53,492 nucleotides of DNA, from contig JAIQFT010000026.1 of NCBI GenBank assembly GCA_020073185.1, forward strand, positions 1 to 53,492, written 5' to 3'. Positions 53,426-53,492 of this stretch are shown in pieces. The notes beneath the pieces were generated by a model. The model was not told the DNA's origin. It searched no databases and saw only the letters and a program-made list of their open reading frames with translations. A program made the position numbers and the translations under genes. The number at the start of each line of letters is the position of its first letter. Position 1 is the stretch's first letter. The stretch comes from Terriglobia bacterium. GTDB taxonomy: Bacteria; Acidobacteriota; Terriglobia; Terriglobales; Acidobacteriaceae.

Positions 53426-53492
53426 ATGTCGCGCATGTCGATGGGGACGCGCAAGCAGCGGGAGAAGCAAGAGGACATCTGGATTGCGCACA
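53426..53492 (+). mobile_element. 5' end of a probable transposase gene (partial)
   Basis: Three in-frame ATGs (53426, 53435, 53441) open a frame that continues to the window edge: MGTRKQREKQEDIWIAH. This N-terminus resembles IS1182/IS5-like transposases (MGxRxQ...LWIAHTEL...). The left end of the IS probably lies in 53340-53425, but no terminal repeat can be assigned because the right end is missing. Confidence 0.5.

Overview
The window is GC-rich, densely coded DNA with the gene content of an Acidobacteriota bacterium (Terriglobia/Koribacter-like). The pointers are a serine/threonine kinase carrying a TolB-like sensor region, an Oar-type TonB receptor with an N-terminal carboxypeptidase-regulatory-like domain, a LemA/DUF2207 pair, and an IclR-controlled pectin locus with the tagaturonate epimerase UxaE. 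This taxonomic call is inference from gene families. No rRNA, tRNA or CRISPR array was seen.

Layout. 1-4.7 kb: an atypical LuxR-type regulator running off the left edge, a PilZ protein, and a Ser/Thr kinase whose 3' part is joined out of frame to a beaded porin gene that has lost its 5' end, followed by a PstS-like binding protein. 4.9-10.9 kb: DUF2207 and LemA membrane proteins, then a giant GH18 + polysaccharide deacetylase + GT2 fusion. 11-22 kb: housekeeping and envelope genes (GT39-like transferase, LolA-like protein, serS, PafA-like phosphatase, pyrD, a His/Met-rich outer membrane protein, a WalJ-like metallo-hydrolase). 22.5-29.6 kb: an intracellular GH13 enzyme, an M20 peptidase, an OmpA-like protein with a clear terminator, a medium-chain dehydrogenase and a zinc-ribbon membrane protein. 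29.8-34.9 kb: a STAS protein, a lipid-type gene set (LpxH-like phosphoesterase, DAG kinase, degenerate receiver, MGDG-synthase-like glycosyltransferase), sixA, and a receiver protein cut short at its junction with the next locus.

34.9-50.4 kb is a coherent pectin/hexuronate locus arranged as two divergent units. Leftward: iclR, kdgK, a TonB receptor, kduI/iolB-like, kduD, eda. Rightward: uxaE, uxaC, GH105, DUF4861, GH28. GH28 and GH105 would release galacturonate and unsaturated galacturonate. UxaC and UxaE lead the first to fructuronate, KduI and KduD lead the second to KDG, and KdgK and Eda cleave KDG to pyruvate and glyceraldehyde-3-phosphate. A nearly identical 34-bp promoter/operator stands in front of both units (27 of 34 positions shared). 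UxuA, UxuB and an inner-membrane transporter are not in the window. 50.4-53.5 kb: an M61 peptidase, tmk, a tiny ORF and the first codons of a probable transposase at the right edge.

Intergenic DNA carries two kinds of repeats: heptanucleotide tandem arrays (7351, 14144, 19365) and clusters of short perfect hairpins (4.8, 6.66, 15.56-15.79, 20.7 kb). Two gene-breaking junctions (about 2955 and about 34915) may be real deletions or insertions or assembly joins; the sequence alone cannot decide.
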